Shown: positions 53,435 through 60,653 of the stretch, one piece after another
Numbering within the stretch: position 1 is the stretch's first letter
Layout: each line of letters starts with the position of its first letter
DNA from: SIG480 sp045539475
Lineage (GTDB): Bacteria > Bacillota > Clostridia > Oscillospirales > JAAYXM01
Assembly (NCBI GenBank): GCA_045539475.1
Contig: JAZQFJ010000068.1
Coordinates: 1-60,653, forward strand
Length of the DNA: 60,653 nt
Reading direction: 5' to 3'
The notes under the pieces: model-generated
The model's database searches: none
Seen by the model: only the letters and a program-made list of their open reading frames with translations
Told to the model about the DNA's origin: nothing
Made by a program: the position numbers and the translations under genes

Positions 53435-54445
53435 TTACGTTGCTCTTATTACGAGGTTTGTTGGGATGATAACTTCCTCTTTCGGACGCTGCGGCTCTGC
53501 AATCCGCTCTGTTAAAAGTTTTGCCGCAATTTTGCCTATCTCCTCGCCGGAAAATGCAAGTGCCGTGAGGCGCGGTGACATCATTTTAGCGTAGCTGCTA
53601 TTATTGATACCCACAATCCCCATATCCTTCGGCAGATAAATTCCCTGTTCTTTAAAGGTATCTCTGAACGTATGTATCTTTACATCTGTGTGGATAAGAC
53701 CATCTGCAATTTTTAGCTTTCCTATTATCTCACCCGTGTGCAAGCCAATGAGTTTTTCATCCGGCTCTACGCCGTACTCCTCATGAGCTTGCATATATCC
53801 TTGAAGGAACTGTTTTCCGATAGTCGGGCTTGGATGGCGAAAAAGGATAATTTTCCTTCTGCCCTGCCCGAGCAAATATTCCGTTGCCTTCTTGCTTCCT
53901 TCAAGAAAATCTACCCGAACAATATCACGGTTCAGATCTCCAATATCACGGTTGATGCATACCGCAGGAAGAGAGCCGATAGCCTTTGCCACCTCCGAAG
54001 AGTCGTACTCTTCATTCGGAGGCGGGAAGATTATGATTCCGTCAAGACCAAGGTGAATTGCCTTTTCAAGGTCGTTGAATTTCAACGGAAGAACGAGAAT
54101 TCCGCGTTTCTGCATATAGTCAAGAATCGAGCTGAAAATAAGTGGCTGAACGTTAAAATCGCTCATATAGTTGTCAAGGACTACACCGATAATCTTTGTT
54201 CCTGTGTTCTCAAACTCAGTAGTCCTCGCAACATATGCGCCCTTTCCGCGCTCTATCCGCAAAAAGCCGTCGTTAACGAGATTTGAAACAACCAACGAAA
54301 CAGTGGGTATACTGATTTCGTACTGCTCCGCAAGCTGACGAATAGACGGAAAGCGTTCTCCGCAATCGTAATACCCATTTATAATAGATTCACGCAGAAA
54401 ATTATAGAACTGTTTTGACTTACCGTATTTTGAAAAATTCGGCAT
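53435..54445 (-). CDS. GntR-type regulator with LacI-like sugar sensor
   Basis: A 336-residue regulator. The winged helix covers about 10-72 (ERFPSIRQLAEQYEISIPTV, then VNDGFLRIERGKGAYV). The remainder is a LacI/periplasmic-binding-protein-like sensor (KIIGVVLDNYMSD, LDGIIIFPPPNEE, PAVCINRD, GIVGINNSSYAKMMSPRLTA). This GntR-LacI arrangement (AraR-type) usually means a repressor released by a sugar. Identical 13-bp palindromic sites stand upstream of this gene and of the aldolase-GH20-ceramidase operon, so it probably controls both. Its inducer is likely a product of the degraded glycan. Confidence 0.88.
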   Translation of the reverse strand: MPNFSKYGKSKQFYNFLRESIINGYYDCGERFPSIRQLAEQYEISIPTVSLVVSNLVNDGFLRIERGKGAYVARTTEFENTGTKIIGVVLDNYMSDFNVQPLIFSSILDYMQKRGILVLPLKFNDLEKAIHLGLDGIIIFPPPNEEYDSSEVAKAIGSLPAVCINRDIGDLNRDIVRVDFLEGSKKATEYLLGQGRRKIILFRHPSPTIGKQFLQGYMQAHEEYGVEPDEKLIGLHTGEIIGKLKIADGLIHTDVKIHTFRDTFKEQGIYLPKDMGIVGINNSSYAKMMSPRLTALAFSGEEIGKIAAKLLTERIAEPQRPKEEVIIPTNLVIRAT

Positions 54446-54490
54446 TATGCATTCTCCTTTGACGCTGATATATACAGCCTCGCAAAGGAG

Positions 54491-54503
54491 GTGTACAATA
54501 CAC
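54491..54503. promoter_or_regulatory. GntR operator upstream of its own gene
   Basis: GTGTACAATACAC is the inverse of the two sites at 53340-53386. It lies 46 bases before the GntR start, just upstream of TTATATTATATCC-type AT-rich DNA. Confidence 0.78.
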
Positions 54504-54592
54504 TTATATTATATCCTTACACTCTTTGAAAGTCAATACTCAAGCTATAGATTTCACAATTTTATTTTTCTCAGAAAAACTGTCGTTTCGCT

Positions 54593-55309
54593 TTATTTCA
54601 TCATCGTTTCAACAAGCGATAACGCGAATAACTTATGCATTTCACGAGTGGGATGATTGAGTTTATTTGACAGAAGCTCGGTTATGTTCACGCCGCATTC
54701 CGCCATCCGTTTCCATTTTGCATACACATCGCAGACCGGAACGTTTTCTTCCTCACAGACAGCTTTTGCTGCATCCACATAACGGTCAAGCACACCTCTG
54801 CGCTGTCTGTCGGAAATTTTCTCTGCAAGCGCCACAAAATCCGAATGTATCATTTCACTCACATTTTCCGCCATCATGCATGGTGTCATGAAGATTATCT
54901 CACTTCCGGCTTCTTTCAAACGACGAAAAATACCGCGTAAACTCTCGGCATATTCGCCTATCCCCTCATCTTCCTTTTCACAATCGTTAAGTCCGAAACA
55001 AACAACCGTAAGATCGGGGTTATACGAGAGAACATCGCGTTCAACGCGAGAAAGACCATAAGGAGCCTTTGTTCCCGCAATGCCCGCATTTATGATGTTG
55101 ATCGGAACCGTTGGAAAAAGAACGCCAAGAATTTCCGATACTCTTTTGTGGTAAACGCTATCTCTGTCAAACACGTTACAAAAGCCGCCGTTTCTTTTTG
55201 GCACAAGCTCAAAACACCCTTCGGTAACACTGTCTCCCAAGAAAGCTATGGTCGGGCGTGAATTATCTGAACACTGCGCCCTTGCTGCTATTTTCTCGAT
55301 TATCTTCAT
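54593..55309 (-). CDS. SGNH/GDSL hydrolase (probable carbohydrate esterase)
   Basis: A 238-residue cytoplasmic-looking esterase: block I FLGDSVTEG with the serine nucleophile, block II NAGIAGTKA, block III VCFGLNDCE, and block V NHPTREMHKL with the catalytic histidine; the usual aspartate there is replaced by asparagine. Such enzymes remove acetyl or other acyl groups from sugars. Its start overlaps the SASA-type esterase gene by four bases, so two deacylases are made together. It is the last gene of the operon that begins at the amidohydrolase. Confidence 0.83.
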   Translation of the reverse strand: MKIIEKIAARAQCSDNSRPTIAFLGDSVTEGCFELVPKRNGGFCNVFDRDSVYHKRVSEILGVLFPTVPINIINAGIAGTKAPYGLSRVERDVLSYNPDLTVVCFGLNDCEKEDEGIGEYAESLRGIFRRLKEAGSEIIFMTPCMMAENVSEMIHSDFVALAEKISDRQRRGVLDRYVDAAKAVCEEENVPVCDVYAKWKRMAECGVNITELLSNKLNHPTREMHKLFALSLVETMMK

Positions 55310-56163
55310 TTTAACATCTCTCTCATAAATTCATCAGCAAACCACTCCTGCACTTTCGGCACATAATGCGCACGGTCAGGCGCGAGGATTCCGAAATACA
55401 TTTTATCCTCAGGATTCCACCACGGGCAGTTTCTTGGCTCGACAAGCTTTGCATCAAAGCGACCTGCCTGACGAACGATTTCTTCGTTTATGATATCCTC
55501 ACTCTCAAGCGGAAGATTATAGCGCTCAAGTCCTCCACGAACTACTATCTTATAAAGATACGTCGGCACATTTCCACCCATAGACTCACGCATAACATCG
55601 AAGTGGTAATCGTATCTTTCCTTGAAATCATCACGGAGATATGCTTCATGCCACACCTCTTGCTCACAACCAAGCCAGTGCCAGCCGATGACCTCCGGAT
55701 TTTTGCCTGCATCAGTTAAATTCTTCATAACAAGCTTATTTATATGCAGTGCAAGCGGAAGAAGAGAAATGTTGACCTCTGCGCCCATTCCGGGTTTTAA
55801 AATCTTTTCTCTATCACGATTCCACATTCCGTTTATAATGCCCTGACTTCCAATTGAAATCTGAACAATGTAGAGATCCGGCAGATCCTTTCCCGAATCA
55901 ATTGCCGTCTGCCATTTCTTTGCGACGAAGTACGCAAGGCTTGCTGTATGATCCTGGCTTTCACCAAGATTCTTACCCATACTTGTCCATCCGCTCCATG
56001 TAACATCCGTAATATCAAATGACTGATTTGGGTTGCGATCGAGACCGAATACGTTTTTCATCGGTGTAAGAACTTTATCTTCTTCCGAAAGAAACTGCTG
56101 ATGTGCTGTCGCGTTAGACTGTCCGTTTATAAACAGAACTGCCGCTTTTGTATCTTTTTTCAT
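55306..56163 (-). CDS. SASA-family carbohydrate acetylesterase-like protein
   Basis: A 285-residue protein with the block I motif FINGQSNATAHQ (nucleophile serine in GQSN) near the N-terminus, IVQISIGSQGIING, IGWHWLGCEQE with the family's G-x-x-E region, and RDRAHYVP-like APDRAHYVP near the end for the histidine. It resembles the sialate O-acetylesterase/CE6 group. It lacks a signal peptide, pointing to work on imported oligosaccharides. It stands ten bases after the RpiB-like gene. Confidence 0.75.
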   Translation of the reverse strand: MKKDTKAAVLFINGQSNATAHQQFLSEEDKVLTPMKNVFGLDRNPNQSFDITDVTWSGWTSMGKNLGESQDHTASLAYFVAKKWQTAIDSGKDLPDLYIVQISIGSQGIINGMWNRDREKILKPGMGAEVNISLLPLALHINKLVMKNLTDAGKNPEVIGWHWLGCEQEVWHEAYLRDDFKERYDYHFDVMRESMGGNVPTYLYKIVVRGGLERYNLPLESEDIINEEIVRQAGRFDAKLVEPRNCPWWNPEDKMYFGILAPDRAHYVPKVQEWFADEFMREMLK

Positions 56164-56173
56164 TTATATCACC

Positions 56174-56746
56174 TTACTCAGGTTTTGTTTCAAGCTTAAG
56201 CGGGAAATCGCCAAGCTTATTTACCTTAAAGCCGTTATTTTTGTATTCTTCATAATCAAATGCTTCAAGCTCATCTATTGCAAGCTTGTGGAATTCATAG
56301 AAATTATGCCACCACTCATATCCCGAACCAAGCTCTGCATTGAGATACGCATCTGCAATATCACACCCCATTGCAGGTGCAACATAGAATGCACCCATTG
56401 CAAGAACATTTACACCATTACCCGTAATTGCTCGGAGCGCTGCAGGAACGCTTTCTACAACGCCTGCGTGAACGTGCGGACATTTGCTTGCTGCAATATG
56501 AATTCCCATACCTGTTCCGCAGAAAAGAAGCGCACGCTCAAACTCACCTTCGCTTATCATTGAGCCGACACGAAGACCTACTCTATGGAACATAAGGTCT
56601 GTATCGTCAGGGTCTGAATCCACTCTGACACCCACATCCGTTATCTTCCAGCCTTTTGCCTTAAGGTGAGCCACTACCGCCTCTTTAAGCGGGTAACCTG
56701 CAAAGTCTGCACCTACTACGAGATATTTGTCTTTTACTGTTTTCAT
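56174..56746 (-). CDS. RpiB/LacA/LacB-family sugar isomerase
   Basis: A 190-residue protein: VVGADFAGYPLKEAVVAHLK and LLFCGTGMGIHIAA, where the cysteine is the family's catalytic base and GTGMG binds the phosphate or carboxylate. It is somewhat longer than typical RpiB (about 150). Relatives in glycosaminoglycan-using lactobacilli and streptococci (DhuI) isomerise 4-deoxy-5-keto-uronate. Since this region encodes a heparinase-like lyase, that role is plausible, as are tagatose- or ribose-phosphate isomerases. Confidence 0.82.
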   Translation of the reverse strand: MKTVKDKYLVVGADFAGYPLKEAVVAHLKAKGWKITDVGVRVDSDPDDTDLMFHRVGLRVGSMISEGEFERALLFCGTGMGIHIAASKCPHVHAGVVESVPAALRAITGNGVNVLAMGAFYVAPAMGCDIADAYLNAELGSGYEWWHNFYEFHKLAIDELEAFDYEEYKNNGFKVNKLGDFPLKLETKPE

Positions 56747-56770
56747 AATCTTTTCCTCCGTTATTTAAAT

Positions 56771-58222
56771 TTAATGTGCGCATTTTCCAAAGACTGTAAA
56801 GTTTGCAACAGCAGGTTGGATTCCATCAGGAGCCCCAACAACTGTAAGACGCACTTTTCGTGCGTTAACCTTTTCAAAGGTCCTATAATCAACACACAAA
56901 TCCCTTTTGTTATCGGATGCATCAACGAGCATTATCCACTCGTCGGAATCAGGCTTTGCGTATTCTACCGTATACTGAAAAGCACCGGGATTTATTCCGT
57001 CAAGAGTTTCCATTCCTATATCGCGCCACATAATACGCATAGCTTCGATATTATATCCTTTTTGAGAACCAAGATCAATTTCAAGAGTTCTTTCCTTATC
57101 ATCCGGCTCGGGTTGCCACCATGTAAGTCCGCTATCATCCACGGCATAAAGAGCATCACGCCCCGGCATTGCGCTTGAAGCTTTTACCGGTTGATAGAAC
57201 GTCAACGGCAAAAGACCGACATCGTTGCCCCGCTCCGGATTTTTCACAACTCCCGGCGCAAACTGCGGGGTTTCGGTTAGCTTAGGGCAATACAGCTCTC
57301 CGTTTTCATCTATACCGAGCGGATCCATTCCGACCCTGCGTTCATACCTATAATTGTAGCCAAAGAAATATGTATAGAACACCCAATATGTATTATCCGG
57401 ACCTTCTGTGATGCTTCCATGACCTGCGCCGCGAAGAAGTCCGTGTCTTTTCAGAGTCAGCGGGTCATGCTTTTCCTGACGTTTGAATCCCGAAAGCGGA
57501 CCTTCGTCTGAATAAACAATTCCGCAGGCGTATGTTGAATACTGCGTTCCGCTTCCCGAATAAAGCAGATAATAACGCTTTCCAATTTTTATCATCCACT
57601 GGCCTTCTGTGTAGCCAATGCGTTCGTTCTGGTTGTATTCACCATGACGTTCCCACTCTTTATCAGGAGAGAATGTGTTAATCCACACAGGTTCGGAGAT
57701 AAGTTTCCACGGCTCGTCCGGATCACACTCGGCACCCACAGTTCCGATAACGGTTTCCACGTCTTCGCCCTCTTGCGGTTTTCTTACTGCACACCAGTAG
57801 AAATACAGCTTGTCATTTTCTGTGAAATAGCAACCATCTGCAACTTTCATGCCATTACCGTGCATATCCGTAAGATTTCCGCAATGCTTAAACGGACCGA
57901 GAGGACTATCCGCAACATACATTTCCGGCATACCGTGACCGCTTAAATACCACTTCCCCCGAAACTGAACAACAGCCGGACTATAACGCAGGTTATCAAT
58001 GCCGATATCAACATATTTCCAATTTACAAAATCCTCACTGACATATGCCACGCTGTAGCTCGGATACATTATCCACTTACCGTCATGATATATAACACTC
58101 GGATCTGAAATAGAGCGATAATCATTAAGTGACCGTATATCAAGCCGGCTTAAAGATGCATCAAGCCATCTTCCACTTTTAACATTTTCTACGCAAATAG
58201 GATTGCAATATGTAGTTTTCAT
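56771..58222 (-). CDS. GH43-like five-bladed propeller glycosidase with C-terminal F5/8-type module
   Basis: A 483-residue protein. The first 330 residues show GH43-type blade motifs: SISDPSVIYHDGKWIMYPS with a likely catalytic Asp, YSPAVVQFRGKWYLSG, KIGKRYYLLYSG, TEGPDNTYWVFYTYF. Residues about 340-483 look like a discoidin-type binding domain (RDALYAVDDSGLTWWQPEPD, VRLTVVGAPDGIQPAV). No signal peptide is evident. The ATG at 58222 follows GAAAGGGTG; an earlier ATG at 58255 starts a basic leader that overlaps this signal. It may release arabinose, xylose or galactose-type side groups. Confidence 0.8.
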   Translation of the reverse strand: MKTTYCNPICVENVKSGRWLDASLSRLDIRSLNDYRSISDPSVIYHDGKWIMYPSYSVAYVSEDFVNWKYVDIGIDNLRYSPAVVQFRGKWYLSGHGMPEMYVADSPLGPFKHCGNLTDMHGNGMKVADGCYFTENDKLYFYWCAVRKPQEGEDVETVIGTVGAECDPDEPWKLISEPVWINTFSPDKEWERHGEYNQNERIGYTEGQWMIKIGKRYYLLYSGSGTQYSTYACGIVYSDEGPLSGFKRQEKHDPLTLKRHGLLRGAGHGSITEGPDNTYWVFYTYFFGYNYRYERRVGMDPLGIDENGELYCPKLTETPQFAPGVVKNPERGNDVGLLPLTFYQPVKASSAMPGRDALYAVDDSGLTWWQPEPDDKERTLEIDLGSQKGYNIEAMRIMWRDIGMETLDGINPGAFQYTVEYAKPDSDEWIMLVDASDNKRDLCVDYRTFEKVNARKVRLTVVGAPDGIQPAVANFTVFGKCAH

Positions 58223-58287
58223 AAACAAAGAACACCCTTTCTTCTCTGTAACCAAACCATAACATTGATGACAAGAAACAACAGATT

Positions 58288-58734
58288 TTATAACTTTATC
58301 TTTGCAATCATTTTTCCCAAAGCTTCGGGTTTTTCATTGCAAACACACGGCATATGAGCATCATCAGGAAGGGTTATCATAAAGTACCCCGGGCGAAGCG
58401 TTATAAGCTCACCTGTGCCTTTAAGGTGTACCCCGTCGCTTACTTCGTTATAATCGGTAATTTCAAGAAGATCAACATCGGCATAGCCTATTCTTTCCAC
58501 GCCGTATACGACGAAATGAATATCTGCAAAGCGACGATGTGCTTCAAACTTGCTATCTTTTTCGTATTTTGTTTGCATGATACATTTTTTTACTACCACG
58601 TCATCGCCTTTTAACTGTACCTCGCCTTTTTCGAGCGTTTTTTCGGCCTCCTCGGCAAAGAAATCAAGTGCAACCTTATATGCTTTACCTAAAAAATAGT
58701 ATTTCTCACGATTTCTGATATGATCGACTATCAT
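58288..58734 (-). CDS. YhcH/YjgK/YiaL (DUF386)-family sugar anomerase-like protein
   Basis: A 148-residue cupin-fold protein with EAHRRFADIHFVVYG and ITLPDDAHMPCV, which hold the metal-binding His and Glu residues of the family. Members include YhcH of the sialic acid operon and EbgC, and are thought to act on sugar anomers. Its presence with an NAL-family aldolase and GH20 supports amino-sugar or sialic acid use, without proving it. It is read with the amidohydrolase (30 bases upstream). Confidence 0.88.
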   Translation of the reverse strand: MIVDHIRNREKYYFLGKAYKVALDFFAEEAEKTLEKGEVQLKGDDVVVKKCIMQTKYEKDSKFEAHRRFADIHFVVYGVERIGYADVDLLEITDYNEVSDGVHLKGTGELITLRPGYFMITLPDDAHMPCVCNEKPEALGKMIAKIKL

Positions 58735-58764
58735 TTTTATCCTCCGATATCACTCACCGAGCAA

Positions 58765-59526
58765 TTATAATTTAAAAAGCTTTACTGCATTATTTCTGAG
58801 TATATTCTCTTTGTCGAAATCCGAAATAAGTGCATATTCAATTCTTCCTCTTTGCGAGCCTGCAGCATATGTATCCGTTCCAAATAAAATGCGTTCAGAG
58901 CCTGCAGCATTCACTAAGAATTCAAGCCCCTTATTCCGTAAGCTGGCTTTACCAGATGTATCCACATAAACATTGCCATATTTTGCCTGCGTAATCGCAA
59001 TTTTATCAGACTCCCCATTTTCCCACGAGCCCATATGTGCCATAATAAATGTTACATTAGGATACTTATCTGCAAAAGGAAGAATATAATGCGAGCCACC
59101 CTGCGGATGGATAAGCACAATAGCCTTGTGCTCATCAGCAAATGAAAAAATCTTATCACCGAAATCTTCCAACTTGTATTTATGATATACCGGATGCAAC
59201 TTGATGCCCACGCATTTTTTATTGCCGAGCATAACTTCCGCCTGTTCAATCGTCTTTTCATTTGATGGATCAATAACTACCCACTGATAAAGGTTTTGTG
59301 TTTTTTGAGCCAGATCAAACATATAATCATTTTCAAGCTCAACATCTTTTACAGTGATTACCGAAGCAAAAGTAGAACAAAACATTTTTTCGATACTTGC
59401 AGCTTTTGCGGTTTTCTGCTGATATTCCAAAGTCGCATCGTATGACAAGCTACCGGGAGCTGAATCATATTGACTGCCGTGATTGATATGAGTATGCATA
59501 TCTATTGCTCTTATTTCACTTATCAT
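58765..59526 (-). CDS. amidohydrolase-family (TIM-barrel metal-dependent) hydrolase
   Basis: A 253-residue protein: AIDMHTHINHGSQ with the metal-binding HxH, GIKLHPVYHKYKLED, VLIHPQGGSHYILP, IMAHMGSWEN and the late aspartate in ILFGTDTYAAGS. These are the ligand positions of amidohydrolase_2/TatD-like enzymes, which may hydrolyse or decarboxylate small sugar lactones or acids. It is the first full gene of a leftward operon running to 54.6 kb. A 26-codon open frame ends three bases before its start. Confidence 0.83.
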   Translation of the reverse strand: MISEIRAIDMHTHINHGSQYDSAPGSLSYDATLEYQQKTAKAASIEKMFCSTFASVITVKDVELENDYMFDLAQKTQNLYQWVVIDPSNEKTIEQAEVMLGNKKCVGIKLHPVYHKYKLEDFGDKIFSFADEHKAIVLIHPQGGSHYILPFADKYPNVTFIMAHMGSWENGESDKIAITQAKYGNVYVDTSGKASLRNKGLEFLVNAAGSERILFGTDTYAAGSQRGRIEYALISDFDKENILRNNAVKLFKL

Positions 59527-59528
59527 TC

Positions 59529-59609
59529 CTATCTCCTGTAAAACATGGAAAGAATCTTCAGTTCATCCTCCGTAAATCCCAGTTGAGTTATATATTCTTC
59601 GTATTTCAT
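59529..59609 (-). CDS. short upstream open frame (26 codons) before the amidohydrolase
   Basis: ATG at 59607-59609 opens MKYEEYITQLGFTEDELKIL, then SMFYRR and a TAG at 59529-59531, three bases before the amidohydrolase start. The amidohydrolase ribosome binding site (AGGAGA) lies inside its last codons, so translation of one could affect the other. Its own ribosome binding site is weak. It may be a leader peptide or a chance frame. Confidence 0.4.
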   Translation of the reverse strand: MKYEEYITQLGFTEDELKILSMFYRR

Positions 59610-59646
59610 CTACACTTTCTCACTTTCGCCCTGCTTTTCTTCATTC

Positions 59647-59652
59647 AGTATA
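59647..59652 (-). promoter_or_regulatory. -10-like element for the amidohydrolase operon
   Basis: TATACT on the minus strand lies 120 bases before the amidohydrolase start. No good -35 is found 17 bases upstream (a T-run instead), as expected if the divergent AraC protein activates it (inference). Confidence 0.35.
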
Positions 59653-59696
59653 ACATAAAGCAATTCAAAAAAAAATGTAAAATGCGGATAAAAAGA

Positions 59697-59725
59697 TGGA
59701 CAATCAGGTTATTTCATGTTATACT
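59697..59725 (+). promoter_or_regulatory. promoter for the AraC-family gene
   Basis: TGGACA at 59697-59702 and TATACT at 59720-59725 are 17 bases apart. AGGTGAT precedes the ATG at 59744. Confidence 0.65.
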
Positions 59726-59743
59726 AAATGCGAGGTGATATAG

Positions 59744-60478
59744 ATGGAGCTTCCTTTCACAAACAAGCTGACAATATACAACCAACGAGAACATTCACAC
59801 GAGCACTATGAAATAGCCATTACCATAAGCGGCAACGGTTCAACTTACATCAACGGGCGCGAAACTCCCGTCAAACAAGGGAATATAATCATTTTCCCTC
59901 CCGGGACAAGACACTCACACAAAAGCGAAACAGGCTTTTCCAATATTTTTGTCCGCAACATTAAGCTTCCTTTTACACTTGATAGCGCCGTTTCATATTT
60001 GGACAATACGGATATCCTTGTCAATATTGCCAATATGATTTACATAAACTATATACAGAAGGAATTCAATTATGAAGCCATCAATCAAAAGCTTCTCGAA
60101 ATGCTTTTTGAATACATAAAAAGACTTCACGGCAAATCTTCCCGCTATGAGTTTGTGCAAAGATTCAAAGACATCATTACTGAAAATTTCAGTAATCCAT
60201 CCTTTGAAATACCGGCTGAAGCAGAAAAATTGGGCATAAGCTTTGACTATATGCGCCATTGTTTCAAAGAAGAAATCGGCATGACACCGCTTGAATATCT
60301 GACGCAAATCAGAATTGAACAAGCAAAAAGCTATTTGATAAATTCCAACATTTACAGCATAAGTGAAATTGCAGATATGTGTGGCTTTTCTGATCAGTAT
60401 TATTTTTCAAGAGTCTTTAAAAAAACGGTCGGTGTCTCTCCGCGCGATTACAGAAAAAAAACCGACCCGCATCTTTGA
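59744..60478 (+). CDS. AraC-family transcriptional regulator with cupin sensor
   Basis: A 244-residue activator. The N-terminal cupin (EHSHEHYEIAITISGNGSTY, then IFPPGTRHSHKSE) binds the signal. The C-terminal two-helix-turn-helix domain covers about 140-240 (LGISFDYMRHCFKEEIGMTP and ISEIADMCGFSDQYYFSRVF, the latter the AraC signature). It is transcribed away from the amidohydrolase operon and probably activates it when the glycan or its product is present. It is the only plus-strand gene in the last 20 kb apart from the insertion sequence. Confidence 0.9.
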   Translation: MELPFTNKLTIYNQREHSHEHYEIAITISGNGSTYINGRETPVKQGNIIIFPPGTRHSHKSETGFSNIFVRNIKLPFTLDSAVSYLDNTDILVNIANMIYINYIQKEFNYEAINQKLLEMLFEYIKRLHGKSSRYEFVQRFKDIITENFSNPSFEIPAEAEKLGISFDYMRHCFKEEIGMTPLEYLTQIRIEQAKSYLINSNIYSISEIADMCGFSDQYYFSRVFKKTVGVSPRDYRKKTDPHL

Positions 60479-60480
60479 CA

Positions 60481-60511
60481 AAATGTGCATACCATATAGG
60501 TATGCACATTT
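60481..60511. terminator. hairpin after the AraC gene
   Basis: A perfect 13-bp stem (60481-60493 with 60499-60511) and a five-base loop, two bases past the stop codon. It ends in TTT, so it can act in both directions. Confidence 0.7.
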
Positions 60512-60522
60512 CCAGACTGTCG

Positions 60523-60550
60523 AAAAAGTCCAGCAAAAGCTGGGCTTTTT
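60523..60550 (+). terminator. insertion-sequence end hairpin
   Basis: AAAAAGTCCAGC and GCTGGGCTTTTT pair (one G-T wobble) around an AAAA loop and end in T5. It would shield the transposase gene from outside transcription. Confidence 0.65.
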
Positions 60551-60589
60551 CATCGTTTTATGGTATAATATCAATGGTGATGAAAGATG

Positions 60590-60653
60590 ATGCAAAAAAG
60601 CAACGAAAACAGATATCAAATAGAAATGATAAGTATAGAGGATTTGGTGCCAC
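60590..60653 (+). CDS. IS1182-like transposase, N-terminal part
   Basis: The frame from the ATG at 60590 (or the ATG just before it at 60587) reads MQKSNENRYQIEMISIEDLV and then runs off the window. This resembles the conserved start of IS1182-type transposases, in which a siedLVP segment is followed by DHLLRKID. TATAAT at 60564-60569 may be its -10 element. Only 21 codons are visible, so completeness cannot be judged. Confidence 0.6.
   Translation, partial: MQKSNENRYQIEMISIEDLVP

Larger units (their letters stand above)
60513..60653 (+). mobile_element. left end of an IS1182-family-like insertion sequence (partial)
   Basis: Starting near 60513 the sequence CAGACTGTCGAAAAAGTCC resembles the termini of IS1182-type elements as I recall them. 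A terminal hairpin and the start of a transposase follow. The exact left boundary and target duplication cannot be fixed, as the right end is outside the window. Confidence 0.55.

Noticed and set aside
1..60653. tRNA or rRNA genes and tRNA-based attachment sites
   Set aside because: No cloverleaf with the usual GTTCGA-type arm, CCA end or rRNA core sequence was recognised by eye in the intergenic regions.

Overview
The window looks like the chromosome of a gut- or rumen-type member of the Bacillota (Clostridia). The evidence is near-consensus sigma-A promoters (TTGACA-N17-TATAAT), AGGAGG-type ribosome binding sites, an S-layer-homology anchored surface enzyme, a large serine recombinase, and a phosphate-containing capsule locus. 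No rRNA, tRNA or CRISPR array was recognised. I cannot name a species.

Layout. (1) 0-12 kb is an AT-rich accessory region. It starts with decayed genes (an XRE fragment, a frameshifted AbiEi-like antitoxin, a frameshifted flavoredoxin-like gene) around an intact DUF4143-type AAA ATPase. Next comes a compact four-gene operon behind a consensus promoter: a small XRE regulator, a DNA adenine methylase fused to a HIT-family domain, a four-helix membrane protein, and a very long protein joining a PEP-synthase-like ATP-grasp to a MazG-like pyrophosphohydrolase. Two terminators close it. An array of about eight structurally related hairpin repeats (about 85 bp period) follows, then a serine-recombinase module whose right end lies in an mntA-hepT toxin-antitoxin remnant. 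(2) 12-15 kb holds a cI/LexA-like repressor with two operators in divergent promoters, driving a two-gene phage-tail-like cassette. (3) 14.9-30.7 kb is a 15-gene leftward capsule/exopolysaccharide operon: UDP-N-acetyl-L-fucosamine synthesis (capE, capF, capG homologues), glycerol/ribitol-phosphate type cytidylyltransferases and a CDP-glycerol transferase, LicD, three glycosyltransferases, Wzy, Wzx and the initiating phosphoglycosyl transferase. (4) 31-35.4 kb holds a helicase with eight helicase-associated repeats, read from a promoter that sits inside an apparently invertible 230-bp segment bounded by inverted recombination sites next to a tyrosine recombinase. (5) 35.4-37.2 kb is a graveyard of gene fragments. 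(6) 37.2-59.5 kb is a leftward glycan-utilisation region: a 3188-residue heparinase-like, Big_2, SLH surface protein, a shorter paralogue of its N-terminus, a ceramidase-like protein, GH20, an NAL/DHDPS-family aldolase, a GntR-LacI regulator, SGNH and SASA esterases, an RpiB-family isomerase, a GH43-like protein, YhcH and an amidohydrolase. A divergent AraC regulator stands at the head, and the 5' end of an IS1182-type element closes the window.

How the parts work together. The capsule operon reads as one pathway from lipid-linked initiation through nucleotide-sugar supply to flipping and polymerisation. In the glycan region, surface enzymes would attack a uronate- or hexosamine-containing polymer, while the esterases, isomerase, aldolase and YhcH would finish its products. 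A 13-bp operator found upstream of both the GntR gene and the aldolase gene suggests shared control by that regulator.

The best candidates for undescribed biology are the Dam-HIT / membrane / PPDK-MazG operon (2.8-8.1 kb), the invertible promoter driving the repeat-rich helicase (34.2-34.5 kb), and the covarying hairpin array (8.3-9.0 kb). All functional assignments come from motifs recognised by eye; none was checked against a database.
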